In this document: in pieces, positions 1 through 11,171 of the stretch
Numbering within the stretch: position 1 is the first letter of the stretch
Layout of the letters: every line of letters begins with the position of its first letter
Assembly (NCBI GenBank): GCA_033782935.1
Contig: JAWQEG010001314.1
Coordinates: 682,001-746,000 of the forward strand
DNA from: Petrolisthes cinctipes
Taxonomy: Eukaryota > Arthropoda > Malacostraca > Decapoda > Porcellanidae
Reading direction: 5' to 3'
DNA: 64,000 nt
Notes under the pieces: model-generated
Told to the model about the DNA's origin: nothing
Seen by the model: only the letters and a program-made list of their open reading frames with translations
The model's database searches: none
Program-made: the position numbers and the translations under genes

Positions 1-1935
1 AAAGCGATCTGTATGTGTCTACTCCGTGTTAGAGTATTTTTAAAAATACAGGCCCAAAACATGCTCAAAATCGATATTTTGGGTGCTTTAAGTCGATATG
101 TGCATGAATCTTCTGTACCCGTTTATATCTCAAATTCAGGCTCAAAACACCCAAAAATTCGATATTTTTGTGTCCCAAAAGCGATCTGTACGTGTCTACT
201 TCGTGTTAGAGTATTTTAAAAATACAGGCCCAAAACATGCTCAAAATCGATATTTTGGGTGCTTTTAGTTGATATGTGCATGTATCTTCTGTACCCGTTT
301 ATATCTCAAATTCAGACTCAAAACACCCGAATATTCGATATTTTTGTGTCCCAAAAGCGATCTGTACATGCCTACTCCGTGTTAGAGTATTTTCAAAATA
401 CAGGCCTAAAACATGCTGTAAATCGATATTTTAGCTGCCCAAAGTCAATATGTGTATGCATCTTCTGTACCCGTCTATATCCCAAATTCAGGTTCAAAAC
501 ACTCGAAAATTCGATATTTTTTGGTCCCAGAAGCAATCTGTACATGCCTACTTCTTGCTAGAAAGTTTTAAGATACAGACCCAAAACATGCTTTAAAATC
601 GATATTTTAGGTTCAAAAATTCGATATGTGTATGCATCATCTGTACCCATTTATATCTCAAATTCAGGCTCAAAACTCCGAAAATTCGATATTTTTGTGT
701 CCCAGAAGCGATCTGTACATGCATACTCTGTGTTAGAGTGTTTTTAAAATACAGGCCCAAAACATGCTAAAAATTGATATTTTAGGTGCACAAAGTCAAT
801 ATGTGTATGCATTCTCTGTACCCGGTTATATCTCATATTCGGGCTCAAAACACCCGAAAATTCAATATTTTTGGGTCCCAGAAGCGATCTGTACATGCCT
901 ACTCAGTGCTAGAATGTTTTTAAAATAGAGGCTCAGAACATGTTAAAAATCGATATTTTGGGTGCCCAAAGTCAATATGTGCATGCATGTTCTGTACCCG
1001 TTTATATCTCAAATTTAGGCTCAAAACACCCGAAAATTCGATATTTTTGGGTCCCAGAAGCGATCTGTATATGCCTACTCCGTGTTTGAGTATTTTCAAA
1101 ATACATGCCCAAAACATGCTGAAAATCGATATTTTAGCTGCCCATAGTCGATATGGGCATTCATCTTCTGTACCCGTTTATATCTCAAATTCAGGCTCAA
1201 AACACCCGAAAATTCGATATTTTTGGGTCCCAGAAGCGATCTCTGCATGCCTACTCCGTGTTAGAGTACTTTTAAAATTCATGCCCAAAACATGCTAAAA
1301 ATCGATATTTTAGGTGCCCATTTTTGATATGTGCATGCGTATTCTGTACCCGTTTATATCTCAAATTCAGGCTCAAAACACCCGATTATTCGATATTTTT
1401 GGGTCCCTTAAGCGATCTGTACATGCCTACTCAGTCTTAGAGTATTTTCAAAATACAGGCCCAAAACATGCTAAAAATCGACATTTTGGGTGCCCAAAGT
1501 CGATATGTGCATTCATCTTCTGTACCCGTTTATATCTCAAATTCAGGCTCAAAACACCCAAAAATCCGATATTTTTGTGTGCCTGAAGCGATCTGTACAT
1601 GCCTACTCCGTGTTAGAGTATTTACACAATACAGACCCAAAACATGCTCAAAATCGATATTTTAGGTGCAAAGAGTCGATATGTGCATTCATCTTCATTA
1701 CCTGTTTACATATCAAATTCAGGCTCAAAACACCCTACAATTCAATATTTTTGGGTTCCAAAAGCGATCTGTACATGCCTACTCAGTGCTAGAATGTTTT
1801 TAAAATATAGGCTCTAAACATGCTATAAATCGATATTTTAGGTGTCCAAAGTCGATATGTGCATGCATCTTCTGTACCCGTTTATATCTCAAATTCAGGC
1901 TCAAAACACCCAAAAATCGATATTTTTGTGTCCCA
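1..1935 (+). repeat. HOR-A copy 1 (11 monomers, 1935 bp)
   Basis: The block 1-1935 is repeated from 1936 onward with a constant offset of 1935 bp (11 x 176 minus 1), with no net indel up to about 1860. Only scattered substitutions separate the copies, for example 535-545 against 2470-2480 and 1371-1395 against 3306-3330; I estimate identity near 99%. Diagnostic variants are GGTGCTTTAAG near 80 and 2015, GTGCCTGAAGC near 1580 and 3515, and CATTACCTGTTTAC near 1697 and 3632. Confidence 0.9.
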
Positions 1936-3424
1936 GAAGCGATTTGTACATGCCTACTCCGTGTTAGAGTATTTTTAAAAATACAGGCCCAAAACATGCT
2001 CAAAATCGATATTTTGGGTGCTTTAAGTCGATATGTGCATGAATCTTCTGTACCCGTTTATATCTCAAATTCAGGCTCAAAACACCCAAAAATTCGATAT
2101 TTTTGTGTCCCAAAAGCGATCTGTACGTGTCTACTCCGTGTTAGAGTATTTTAAAAATACAGGCCCAAAACATGCTCAAAATCGATATTTTGGGTGCTTT
2201 AAGTCGATATGTGCATGTATCTTCTGTACCCGTTTATATCTCAAATTCAGACTCAAAACACCCGAATATTCGATATTTTTGTGTCCCAAAAGCGATCTGT
2301 ACATGCCTACTCCGTGTTAGAGTATTTTCAAAATACAGGCCTAAAACATGCTGTAAATCGATATTTTAGCTGCCCAAAGTCAATATGTGTATGCATCTTC
2401 TGTACCCGTCTATATCCCAAATTCAGGTTCAAAACACTCGAAAATTCGATATTTTTTGGTCCCAGAAGCAATATGTACATGCCTACTTCTTGCTAGAAAG
2501 TTTTAAGATACAGACCCAAAACATGCTTTAAAATCGATATTTTAGGTTCAAAAATTCGATATGTGTATGCATCATCTGTACCCATTTATATCTCAAATTC
2601 AGGCTCAAAACTCCGAAAATTCGATATTTTTGTGTCCCAGAAGCGATCTGTACATGCATACTCTGTGTTAGAGTGTTTTTAAAATACAGGCCCAAAACAT
2701 GCTAAAAATTGATATTTTAGGTGCACAAAGTCAATATGTGTATGCATTCTCTGTACCCGGTTATATCTCATATTCGGGCTCAAAACACCCGAAAATTCAA
2801 TATTTTTGGGTCCCAGAAGCGATCTGTACATGCCTACTCAGTGCTAGAATGTTTTTAAAATAGAGGCTCAGAACATGTTAAAAATCGATATTTTGGGTGC
2901 CCAAAGTCAATATGTGCATGCATGTTCTGTACCCGTTTATATCTCAAATTTAGGCTCAAAACACCCGAAAATTCGATATTTTTGGGTCCCAGAAGCGATC
3001 TGTATATGCCTACTCCGTGTTTGAGTATTTTCAAAATACATGCCCAAAACATGCTGAAAATCGATATTTTAGCTGCCCATAGTCGATATGGGCATGCATC
3101 TTCTGTACCCGTTTATATCTCAAATTCAGGCTCAAAACACCCGAAAATTCGATAATTTTGGGTCCCAGAAGCGATCTGTGCATGCCTACTCCGTGTTAGA
3201 GTACTTTTAAAATTCATGCCCAAAACATGCTAAAAATCGATATTTTAGGTGCACATTTTTGATATGTGCATGCGTATTCTGTACCCGTTTATATCTCAAA
3301 TTCAGGCTGAAAACACCCGAAAATTCGATATTTTTGGGTCCCTTAAGCGATCTGTACATGCCTACTCAGTCTTAGAGTATTTTCAAAATACAGGCCCAAA
3401 ACATGCTAAAAATCGACATTTTGG

Positions 3425-3776
3425 GTGCCCAAAGTCGATATGTGCATTCATCTTCTGTACCCGTTTATATCTCAAATTCAGGCTCAAAACACCCAAAAAT
3501 CCGATATTTTTGTGTGCCTGAAGCGATCTGTACATGCCTACTCCGTGTTAGAGTATTTACACAATACAGACCCAAAACATGCTCAAAATCGATATTTTAG
3601 GTGCAAAGAGTCGATATGTGCATTCATCTTCATTACCTGTTTACATATCAAATTCAGGCTCAAAACACCCGACAATTCAATATTTTTGGGTTCCAAAAGC
3701 GATCTGTACATGCCTACTCAGTGCTAGAATGTTTTTAAAATATAGGCTCTAAACATGCTATAAATCGATATTTTAG
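3425..3776 (+). repeat. Dimer duplication, first copy (352 bp)
   Basis: These two consecutive monomers carry GTGCCTGAAGC, TTACACAATACAGACCC, GTGCAAAGAG and CATTACCTGTTTAC. The same pair follows immediately at 3777 with only a handful of differences. HOR-A copies 1 and 3 have the pair once, so this is a recent local gain in copy 2. Confidence 0.88.
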
Positions 3777-4128
3777 GTGTCCAAAGTCGATATGTGCATG
3801 CATCTTCTGTACCCGTTTATATCTCAAATTCAGGCTCAAAACACCCAAAAATCCGATATTTTTGTGTGCCTGAAGCGATCTGTACATGCCTACTCCGTGT
3901 TAGAGTATTTACACAATACAGACCCAAAACATGCTCAAAATCGATATTTTAGGTGCAAAGAGTCGATATGTGCATTCATCTTCATTACCTGTTTACATAT
4001 CAAATTCAGGCTCAAAACACCCGACAATTCAATATTTTTGGGTTCCAAAAGCGATCTGTACATGCCTACTCAGTGCTAGAATGTTTTTAAAATATAGGCT
4101 CTAAACATGCTATAAATCGATATTTTAG
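3777..4128 (+). repeat. Dimer duplication, second copy (352 bp)
   Basis: This block repeats 3425-3776 at exactly two monomer lengths. Its first 60-70 bases are of the GTGTCCAAAG type normally found in the next HOR-A monomer, and it switches to the earlier monomer type at AAAATCCGATATT. That is the pattern expected of an unequal crossover inside a monomer. Confidence 0.85.
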
Positions 4129-6757
4129 GTGTCCAAAGTCGATATGTGCATGCATCTTCTGTACCCGTTTATATCTCAAATTCAGGCTCAAAACACCCAA
4201 AAATCGATATTTTTGTGTCCCAGAAGCGATTTGTACATGCCTACTCCGTGTTAGAGTATTTTCAAAATACAGGTCCAAAACATGCTCAAAATCGATATTT
4301 TAGGTGCCCAAAGTAGATATGTGCATGCATCTTCTGTACCCGTTTATATCTCAAATTCAGGCTCAAAACACCCGAAAATTCGATATTTTTAGGTCCCAGA
4401 AGCGATCTGTACATGCCTACTCCGTGTTAAAGTATTTTCAAAATACAGGCCCAAAACATGCTAAAAATCTATATATTTTAGGTGCCCAAAGTCAATATGT
4501 GTATGCATCTTCTGTACCCGTCTATATCCCAAATTCAGGTTCAAAACACCAGAAAATTCGATATATTTGTGTCCCAGAAGCGATCTGTACATGCCTACTC
4601 CTTGCTAGAATGTTTTTCAAGATACAGACCCAAAACATGCTCAAAATCGATATTTTATGTGCAAAAAGTCGATATGTGCATGCATCCTCTGTACCCGGTT
4701 ATATCCCAAATTCTGGCACAAAACCCCTGAAAATTCGATTTATTTGGGTCCCAGAAGCGATCTGTACGTGCATACTCCGTGTTAAAGTGTTTTTAAAATA
4801 TAGGCCAAAAACATGCTGTAAATCGATATTTTAGGTGCCTAAAGTCAATATGTTTATGCATCTTCTGTACCCGTGTATATCCCTAATTCAGACTCAAAAC
4901 ACCCGATTATTCGATATTTTTGGGTCCCAAAAGCGATCTGTACCTGCATACTCCGTGTTAGAGTGTTTTTAAAATATAGGCCAAAAACATGCTGTAAATC
5001 GATATTTTAGGTGCCCAAAGTCAATATGTGTATGCATCTTCTGTACCCGTCTATATCCCAAATTCAGGTTCAAAACACCCGAAAATTCGATATTTTTGTG
5101 TCCCAGAAGCGATATGTCTATGCCTACTCCTTCTTAGAATGTTTTCAAGATACAGACCCAAAACATGCTAAAAATAGATATATTAGGTGCAAAAAGTCGA
5201 TATGTGCATGCATCTTCAGTATCCATTTATATCTCAAAATAAGGCTCAAAACACCCGAAAATTCGGTATTTTTGGGTCCCAGAAGCGATCTGTACATGCC
5301 TTCTCCTTATTAGAATGTTTTTAAGATACAGACCCAAAACAAACTCAAAATCAATATTTTAGGTGCAAAAAGTCGATATGTACCTGCATCTTCAGTACCC
5401 GTTTATATCTTAAATTCAGGCTCAAAACACCCAAAAATTCAATATTTTTGGGTTCCAGAAGCAATCTGTACATGTCTACTCAGAGCTAGACTGTTTTTAA
5501 AATATAGGCTAAAACATGCTAAAAATCGACATTTTAGGTGTCCAATGTCGATATGTGCATACATCTTTTGTACCAGTTTATATCCCAAATTCAGGCTCAA
5601 AACACCCGAAAATTCGATATTTTTAGGACCCAGAAGCGATCTGTACATGCCTACTCAGTGCTAGAATATTTTAAAAACATAGGCCCAATACATGCTAAAA
5701 ATCGATATTTTAGGTGCCCAATGTCGATATGTGCATGCATCTTCTGTACCCGTTTATATCTCAAATTCAGGCACAAAACACCCGAAAATTCAAGATTTTT
5801 GGGTCCCAGAAGCGATCTGTACATGCCTACTCAGTGCTAGAATGTTTTCAAAATATAGGCTCAAAACTTGCAAAAAATCGATATTTTAGGTGCCCAAAGT
5901 CGATATGTGCATGCATCTTCTGTACCCGTTTATATCTCAAATACAGGCTCAAAACACCCGAAAATTCGAGATTTTTGGGTGCCAGAAGCGATCTGTACAT
6001 GCCTACTCCGTGTTAGAGTATTTTCAAAATACATGCCCAAAACATGCTGAAAAATGATATTTTACCTCCACATAGTCAATATGTGCATGCATCTTCTGTA
6101 CCCGATTATATCTCAAATTCAGGCTCAAAATTTCCGAAAATTCGATGTTTTTGGGCCCCAGAAGCAATCTGTACATGCCTATTCCGTGTTAGAGTATTTT
6201 CAAAATACAGGCACAAAACATGCTGAAAATCGATATATGAGGTGCCCAAAGTCAATATCTGCATGCATCTTCTGTACCCGTTTATATCTCAAATTCAGGC
6301 TCAAAACACCCAAAAATCCGATATTTTTGTGTGCCTGAAGCGATCTGTACATGCCTACTCCGTGTTAGAGTATTTACGCAATACAGACCCAAAACATGCT
6401 CAAAATCGATATTTTAGGTGCAAAGAGTCGATATGTGCATTCATCTTCATTACCCATTTATATCTCAAATTCAGGCTCAAAACAATCGAAAATTCGATAT
6501 TTTTGGGTCCCAGAAGCGATCTGTACATGCCTTCTCCGTGTTAAAGTATTTTTAAAATATAGGCCTAAAACATGCTAAAAATCTATATTTTAGGTGCCCA
6601 AAGTCAATATGTGTATGCATCTTCTGTACCCGTCTATATCCCAAATTCAGGTTCAAAACACCCGAAAATTCGAAATTTTTATGTCCCAGAAGCGATCTGT
6701 ACATGTCTATACCGTGTTAGAGTATTTTCAAAAAACAGGCCCAAAACATGATCAAAA

Positions 6758-6845
6758 TCGATATTTTAGGTGCCCAAAGTCGATATGTGCATGCATCTTC
6801 TGTACCCGTTTATATCTCAAATTCAGACTCAAAACACCCGAAAAT
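6758..6845 (+). repeat. Half-unit A of the monomer (88 bp)
   Basis: This is the first 88 bp of the monomer, starting at TCGATATTTT. Aligned without gaps to the next 88 bp, the consensus halves agree at 59 of 88 positions. Agreement is strongest at the first ten bases (10/10), around CGAT.TGT.CATGC in the middle, and at ACAGG or TCAGG followed by C.CAAAACA near the end. The simplest reading is that the 176 bp monomer arose by duplication of an 88 bp ancestor and the halves then diverged. Confidence 0.8.
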
Positions 6846-6933
6846 TCGATATTTTTGGGTCCCAGAAGCGATCTGTACATGCCTACTCTGTGTTAGAGTA
6901 TTTTCAAAATTCAGGCCCAAAACATGCTGAAAA
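6846..6933 (+). repeat. Half-unit B of the monomer (88 bp)
   Basis: This is the second 88 bp of the monomer, beginning with a second TCGATATTTT exactly half a period after the first. It is the diverged partner of half-unit A. The least similar parts are its positions 41-60 (CTCCGTGTTA then GAGTATTTTC) and its last eight bases. All higher-order repeats here use the 176 bp dimer as their unit, so the 88 bp stage is older than all of them. Confidence 0.8.
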
Positions 6934-8594
6934 TCGATATTTTAGCTCCACATAGTCGATATGTGCATGCATCTTCTGTACCCGTTTATATCTCAAATTC
7001 AGGCTCAAAACACCAGAAAATTCGATATTTTTGGATCAGACAAGCGATCTGTACATGCCTACTCAGTAATAGAATATTTTTAAAATATAGGCCCAAAACA
7101 AGCTAAAAATCGATATTTGAGGTGCCCAAAGTCGATATGTTCATGAATCTTCTGTACCCGTTTATATCTCAAATGCAGGCTCAAAACACCCGAAAATTCG
7201 ATATTTTTGTGTCCCAGAAGCGATCTGTACATGCCTACTCTGTGTTAGAGTATTTTCAAAATATAGGCCGAAAACATGCTAAATATCGATATCTTGGGTG
7301 CCAAAAGTTGATTTCTGCATGCATCTTCAGTACCCGTTTATATCTCAAATTCAGGCTCAAAACACCCGAAAATTCAATATTTTTGGGTCCCAGAAGCGAT
7401 CTCTACATGCCTACTCAGTGCTAGAATGTTTTCAAAATATAGGCTCAAAACATGCTAAAAATCGTTATTTTAGGTGCCCAAAGTCGATATGTGCATGCAT
7501 CTTCTGTACCCGTTTATATCTCAAATTCAGGCTCAAAACACCCGAAAATTCAATATTTTTGGTTCCCAGAAGCGATCTGTACATGCCTACTCAGTGCTAG
7601 AATGTTTTCAAAATAGAGGCTCAGAACATGCTAAAAATCGATATTTTAGGTGCCCGAAGTCGATATGTGCATGAATCTTCTGAACCCGTGTATATCCCTA
7701 ATTCAGGTTCAAAACACTCGAAAATTCGATATTTTTGTGTCCCAGAAGTGATCTGTACCTGCATACTCCGTGTTAGAGTATTTTCAAAATACATTCCCAA
7801 AACATGCTGAAAATTGATATTTTACCTCCACATAGTCGATGTGTGCATGCATCTTCTGTACCCGATTATATCTCTAATTCAGGCTCAAAATTCCCGAAAA
7901 TTCGATGTTTTTGGGCCCCAGAAGCAATCTGTACATGCCTATTCCGTGTTAGAGTATTTTCAAAATACAGGCCTAAAACATGCTCAAAATCGATATTTTA
8001 GGTGCCTAAAGTCAATATGTGTATGTATCTTCTGTACCCGTGTATATCCCTAATTCAGGTTCAAAACACTCGAAAATTCGATATTTTTGGGTCCCAGAAG
8101 CAATCTGTACATGCCTACTTCTTGCTAGAATGTTTTCAAGATACAGACCAAAAACATGCTCAAAATCGATATTTTAGGTGCAAAAAGTCGATATGTGCAT
8201 GCATCTTTTGTACCCGTTTATATCTCAAATTCAGGCTCAAAACTCTGAAAATTCGATATTTTTGTGTCCCAGAAGTGATCTGTACCTGCATACTCCGTGT
8301 TAGATTGTTTTTAAAATACAGGCCCAAAACATGCTGAAAATTGATATTTTAGGTGTACCAAGTCAATATGTGTATGCATTCTCTGTACCCGGTTATATCC
8401 CAAATTCAGGCTCAAAACACCAGAAAATTCAATATTTTTGGTTCCCAGAAGCGATCTGTACATGCCTACTCAGTGCTAGAATGTTTTCAAAATAGAGGCT
8501 CAGAACATGCTAAAAATCGATATTTTAGGTGCCCGAAGTCGATATGTGCATGAATCTTCTGAACCCGTTTATATCTCAAATTCAGGCTCAAAAC

Positions 8595-9123
8595 ACCCAA
8601 AAATTCGATATTTATGTGTCCCAAAAGCGATCTGTATGTGTCTACTCCGTGTTAGAGTATTTTTAAAAATACAGGCCCAAAACATGCTCAAAATCGATAT
8701 TTTGGGTGCTTTAAGTCGATATGTGCATGCATCTTCTGTACCCGTTTATATCTCAAATTCAGACTCAAAACACCCGAATATTCGATATTTTTGGGTCCTA
8801 AAAGCGATCTGTACATGCCTACTCCGTGTTAGAGTATTTTCAAAATACAGGCCTAAAACATGCTGTAAATCGATATTTTAGGTGCACAAAGTCAATATGT
8901 GTATGCATTCTCGGTACCCGGTCATATCTCAAATTCAGGCTCAAAACACCCGAAAATTTAATATTTTTGGGTCCCAGAAGCGATCTGTGCATGCCTACTC
9001 AGTGCTAGAATGTTTTTAAAATAGAGGCTCAGAACATGTTAAAAATCGATATTTTGGGTGCCCAAAGTCAATATGTGCATGCATGTTCTGTACCCGTTTA
9101 TATCTCAAATTTTGGCTCAAAAA
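8595..9123 (+). repeat. Trimer tandem repeat, copy 1 (529 bp)
   Basis: These three monomers are repeated directly after themselves with a constant offset of 529 bp (3 x 176 plus 1). Shared diagnostic features are TTTATGTGTCCCAAAAGCG, GGTGCTTTAAG and CGGTACCCGGTCATATC. The trimer is built from HOR-A monomers: its start matches window positions 1-430, then it jumps to the HOR-A monomer near 781. It is a deletion derivative of HOR-A that was then duplicated. Confidence 0.85.
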
Positions 9124-9652
9124 AACCAAAAATTCGATATTTATGTGTCCCAAAAGCGATCTGTATGTGTCTACTCCGTGTTAGAGTATTTTTAAAAATA
9201 CAGGCCCAAAACATGCTCAAAATCGATATTTTGGGTGCTTTAAGTCGATATGTGCATGCATCTTCTGTACCCGTTTATATCTCAAATTCAGACTCAAAAC
9301 ACCCGAATATTCGATATTTTTGGGTCCTAAAAGCGATCTGTACATGCCTACTCCGTGTTAGAGTATTTTCAAAATACAGGCCTAAAACATGCTGTAAATC
9401 GATATTTTAGGTGCACAAAGTCAATATGTGTATGCATTCTCGGTACCCGGTCATATCTCAAATTCAGGCTCAAAACACCCGAAAATTCAATATTTTTGGG
9501 TCCCAGAAGCGATCTGTGCATGCCTACTCAGTGCTAGAATGTTTTTAAAATAGAGGCTCAGAACATGTTAAAAATCGATATTTTGGGTGCCCAAAGTCAA
9601 TATGTGCATGCATGTTCTGTACCCGTTTATATCTCAAATTTAGGGTCAAAAA
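9124..9652 (+). repeat. Trimer tandem repeat, copy 2 (529 bp)
   Basis: This is the second copy of the 529 bp trimer. Its last monomer runs into sequence matching HOR-A at about 2855 onward (offset 6690 bp), so the trimer junction continues into a third HOR-A copy without a break in monomer phase. Confidence 0.85.
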
Positions 9653-11171
9653 ACCCGAAAATTCGATATTTTTGGGTCCCAGAAGCAATCTGTATATGCC
9701 TACTCCGTGTTTGAGTATTTTCAAAATACATGCCCAAAACATGCTGAAAATCGATATTTTAGCTGCCCATAGTCGATATGTGCATGCATCTTCTGTACCC
9801 GTTTATATCTCAAATTCAGGCTCAAAACACCCGATAATTCGATATTTTTGGGTCCCAGAAGCGATCTGTGCATGCCTACTCCGTGTTAGAGTTCTTTTAA
9901 AATTCAAGCCCAAAACATGCTAAAAATCGATATTTTAGGTGCCCATTTTCGATATGTGCATGCGTATTCTGTACCCGTTTATATCTCAAATTCAGGCTCA
10001 AAACACCCGAAAATTCGATATTTATGGGTCCCTTAAGCGATCTGTGCATGCCTACTCAGTCTTAGAGCATTTTCAAAAATACAGGCCAAAAACATGCTAA
10101 AAATCGACATTTTGGGTGCCCAAAGTCGATATGTGCATTCATCTTCTGTACCCGTTTATATCTCAAATTCAGGCTCAAAACACCCAAAAATCCGATATTT
10201 TTGTGTGCCTGAAGCGATCTGTACATGCCTACTCCGTGTTAGAGTATTTACACAATACAGACCCAAAACATGCTCAAAATCGATATTTTAGGTGCAAAGA
10301 GTCGATATGTGCATTCATCTTCATTACCTGTTTACATATCAAATTCGGGCTCAAAACACCCGAAAATTCAATATTTTTGGGTTCCAAAAGCGATCTGTAC
10401 ATGCCTACTCAGGGCTAGAATGTTTTTAAAATATATGCTCTAAACATGCAATAAATCGATATTTTAGGTGTCCAAAGTCGATATGTGCATGCATCTTCTG
10501 TACCCGTTTATATCTCAAATTCAGGCTCAAAACACCCAAAAATCGATATTTTTGTGTCCCAGAAGCGATTTGTACATGCCTAGTCCGTGTTAGAGTATTT
10601 TCAAAATACAGGTCCAAAACATGCTCAAAATCGATATTTTAGGTGCCCAAAGTAGATATGTGCATGCATCTTCTGTACCCGTTTATATCTCAAATTCAGG
10701 CTCAAAACACCCGAAAATTCGATATTTTTGGGTCCCAGAAGCGATCTGTACATGCCTACTCCGTGTTAAAGTATTTTCAAAATACAGTCCCAAAACATGC
10801 TAAAAATCTATATTTTAGGTGCCCAAAATCAATATGTGTATGCATCTTCTGTACCCGTCTATATCCCAAATTCAGGTTCAAAACACCAGAAAATTCGATA
10901 TTTTTGGGCCCCAGAAGCGATATGTACATGCCTACTCCTTGCTAGAATGTTTTTCATGATACAGACCCAAAACATGCTTAAAATCGATATTTTAGGTGCA
11001 AAAAGTCGATATGTGCATGCATCTTCTGTACCCGGTTATATCCCAAATTCTGGCTCAAAACCCCCGAAAATTCGATTTATTTGGGTGCCAGAAGCGATCT
11101 GTACGTGCATACTCCGTGTTAGAGTGTTTTTAAAATACAGGCCCAAAACATGCAGTAAATCGATATTTTAG
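9545..11171 (+). repeat. HOR-A copy 3 (partial)
   Basis: Positions 9545-10415 match 2855-3725 at an offset of 6690-6691 bp. Positions 10426-11171 match 4087-4834 at an offset of about 6339 bp. The 352 bp difference between the offsets shows that this copy lacks the dimer duplication of copy 2. It carries more substitutions than copies 1 and 2 show between themselves. Confidence 0.82.

Larger units (their letters stand above)
1936..4222 (+). repeat. HOR-A copy 2 (11 monomers plus a duplicated dimer)
   Basis: This copy follows copy 1 at an offset of 1935 bp to about 3776. It then repeats two monomers (3425-3776 duplicated as 3777-4128) and rejoins the copy 1 order at an offset of 2287 bp (13 x 176 minus 1). 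The unit is therefore 13 monomers long because of one in-register 352 bp expansion. Confidence 0.88.
6758..6933 (+). repeat. Representative near-consensus 176-bp monomer
   Basis: This copy differs from the consensus I judged by eye at only a few positions (for example AGACTC for AGGCTC, CTCTGTG for CTCCGTG, and ATTCAGG for ATACAGG). The consensus is about 40% GC and holds seven CpG dinucleotides. It contains an ATCGAT at the monomer junction and a TGCATGCA palindrome about 30 bp in. The length is in the nucleosome-sized range common for centromeric satellites. Variants elsewhere fall into recognisable classes: GTGCAAAAAG, GCTGCCCATAG, CTCCACATAG or GTGACAAAG in the first box, and GTTTATATCTC, GTCTATATCCC, GGTTATATCCC or GTGTATATCCC in the middle. 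Confidence 0.93.
4223..8594 (+). repeat. Mosaic of divergent monomers
   Basis: Here neighbouring monomers belong to different subtypes and no HOR repeats in tandem. Positions 4304-4834 recur at 10643-11171. A distinctive subtype with TTTACCTCCACATAG, a CCGATTATATC centre, AAAATT.CCG and GATGTTTTTGGGCCCC occurs at about 6054-6229 and 7814-7989, 1760 bp or ten monomers apart. The three monomers near 6748-7300 recur, more diverged, at 13263-13815 (offset 6515 bp). There is no gene in this stretch. Confidence 0.85.

Noticed and set aside
920..1117. Minus-strand open frames of 60-95 codons recurring at several places (for example 2855-3052 and 9545-9742)
   Set aside because: They recur because the underlying HOR monomers recur, with the same offsets as the DNA repeat. 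Nothing suggests selection on the peptide.
6758..6933. Identity with a named centromere satellite (for example human alpha satellite, Arabidopsis 178 bp repeat, Rhynchospora Tyba)
   Set aside because: The length is similar, but I recognise no sequence match to those I know, and I cannot run a database search. Naming a species would be a guess. A search of satellite databases with the consensus would settle it.
6758..6933. TGCATGCA, ATCGAT and TGTACA palindromes as a functional dyad or replication origin
   Set aside because: They are short and consistent with chance in a 176 bp unit. I see no long hairpin or cluster that would support a specific role.
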